In this document: piece after piece, positions 5,379-5,398 of the stretch
Position numbering within the stretch: position 1 is the first letter of the stretch
Layout of the letters: each line of letters begins with the position of its first letter
NCBI GenBank assembly: GCA_020722685.1
Contig: DYKH01000293.1
Coordinates: forward strand, 1-5,398
DNA length: 5,398 nucleotides
Direction: 5' to 3'
From: Caldithrix sp.
GTDB lineage: Bacteria > KSB1 > UBA2214 > DYKH01
The notes under the pieces: generated by a model
The model's database searches: none
Told to the model about the DNA's origin: nothing
What the model saw: the letters and a program-made list of their open reading frames with translations, nothing else
Made by a program: the position numbers and the translations under genes

Positions 5379-5398
5379 GCCACAGTACGCAGAGGTGA
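5351..5398 (-). CRISPR. Cas2-proximal CRISPR repeat (36 nt) and first 12 nt of the adjoining spacer; array cut by the window edge
   Basis: Only one repeat is in the window (5351-5386). It is identified by its match to the anti-repeat at 836-871, its position after cas2, and its II-C length of 36 nt. The plus strand starts ATTGTACCCG and ends CCACAGT. The crRNA sense is the minus strand, because the tracrRNA is also minus-strand and must be complementary. In that sense this is the last repeat of the array. The outer boundary is uncertain by about a base, since position 5386 differs from the anti-repeat and there is no second repeat for comparison. Bases 5387-5398 would be the start of the first spacer. 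Confidence 0.85.

Overview
This window carries a nearly complete type II-C CRISPR-Cas locus, set next to the 3' end of an unrelated metal-transport gene. The host looks like a free-living bacterium with a GC-rich genome. The partial gene at the left edge is strongly GC-rich with G/C-ending codons, whereas cas9-cas1-cas2 is visibly more AT-rich with more mixed codon use, as expected for a transferred defence island. The phylum cannot be fixed from the sequence.

Layout: positions 2-682 (+) encode the C-terminal part of a cation diffusion facilitator (CDF) transporter fused to a NifX/NifB-like (dinitrogenase iron-molybdenum cofactor biosynthesis) domain. Positions 683-917 are non-coding and hold most of the RNA and regulatory content. 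Positions 918-4073 encode a 1051-aa Cas9 with all RuvC and HNH catalytic positions visible. cas1 (4066-4953) overlaps the cas9 end by 8 nt, and cas2 (4955-5299) starts one base after the cas1 stop, so the three form a tight, probably translationally coupled operon. No csn2 or cas4 is present, which with the Cas9 size gives subtype II-C. Positions 5300-5350 hold an 11-bp perfect inverted repeat. Positions 5351-5386 are a 36-nt CRISPR repeat, and the window ends 12 nt into the adjoining spacer.

The main inference concerns the RNA components. The repeat at 5351-5386 is the reverse complement of a degenerate copy at 836-871 (31 of 36 positions match, the cas9-proximal 20 perfectly). Read on the minus strand, 836-871 is a tracrRNA anti-repeat. 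It is followed by a small hairpin, a 6-bp hairpin and a 9-bp GC terminator hairpin with a T-rich tail, giving a tracrRNA of about 105 nt that runs away from cas9. Its promoter (TTGACA - 16 nt - TATCTT, minus strand) would start transcription almost exactly at the first anti-repeat base. On the plus strand the same anti-repeat DNA contains TTGCGG - 16 nt - TACAAT, a likely cas9 promoter. The two promoters are interleaved, each lying in the other's initial transcribed region.

The array repeat, read on the minus strand as the crRNA sense, ends in the same TACAAT box. This matches the repeat-embedded crRNA promoters known from Neisseria and Campylobacter II-C systems. A good minus-strand terminator lies inside the 3' end of cas2. 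The locus therefore appears to be cas9-cas1-cas2 transcribed rightwards, with both tracrRNA and pre-crRNA transcribed leftwards. Functionally, Cas1-Cas2 would insert spacers, pre-crRNA would pair with tracrRNA, and Cas9 would use the duplex to cut matching DNA.
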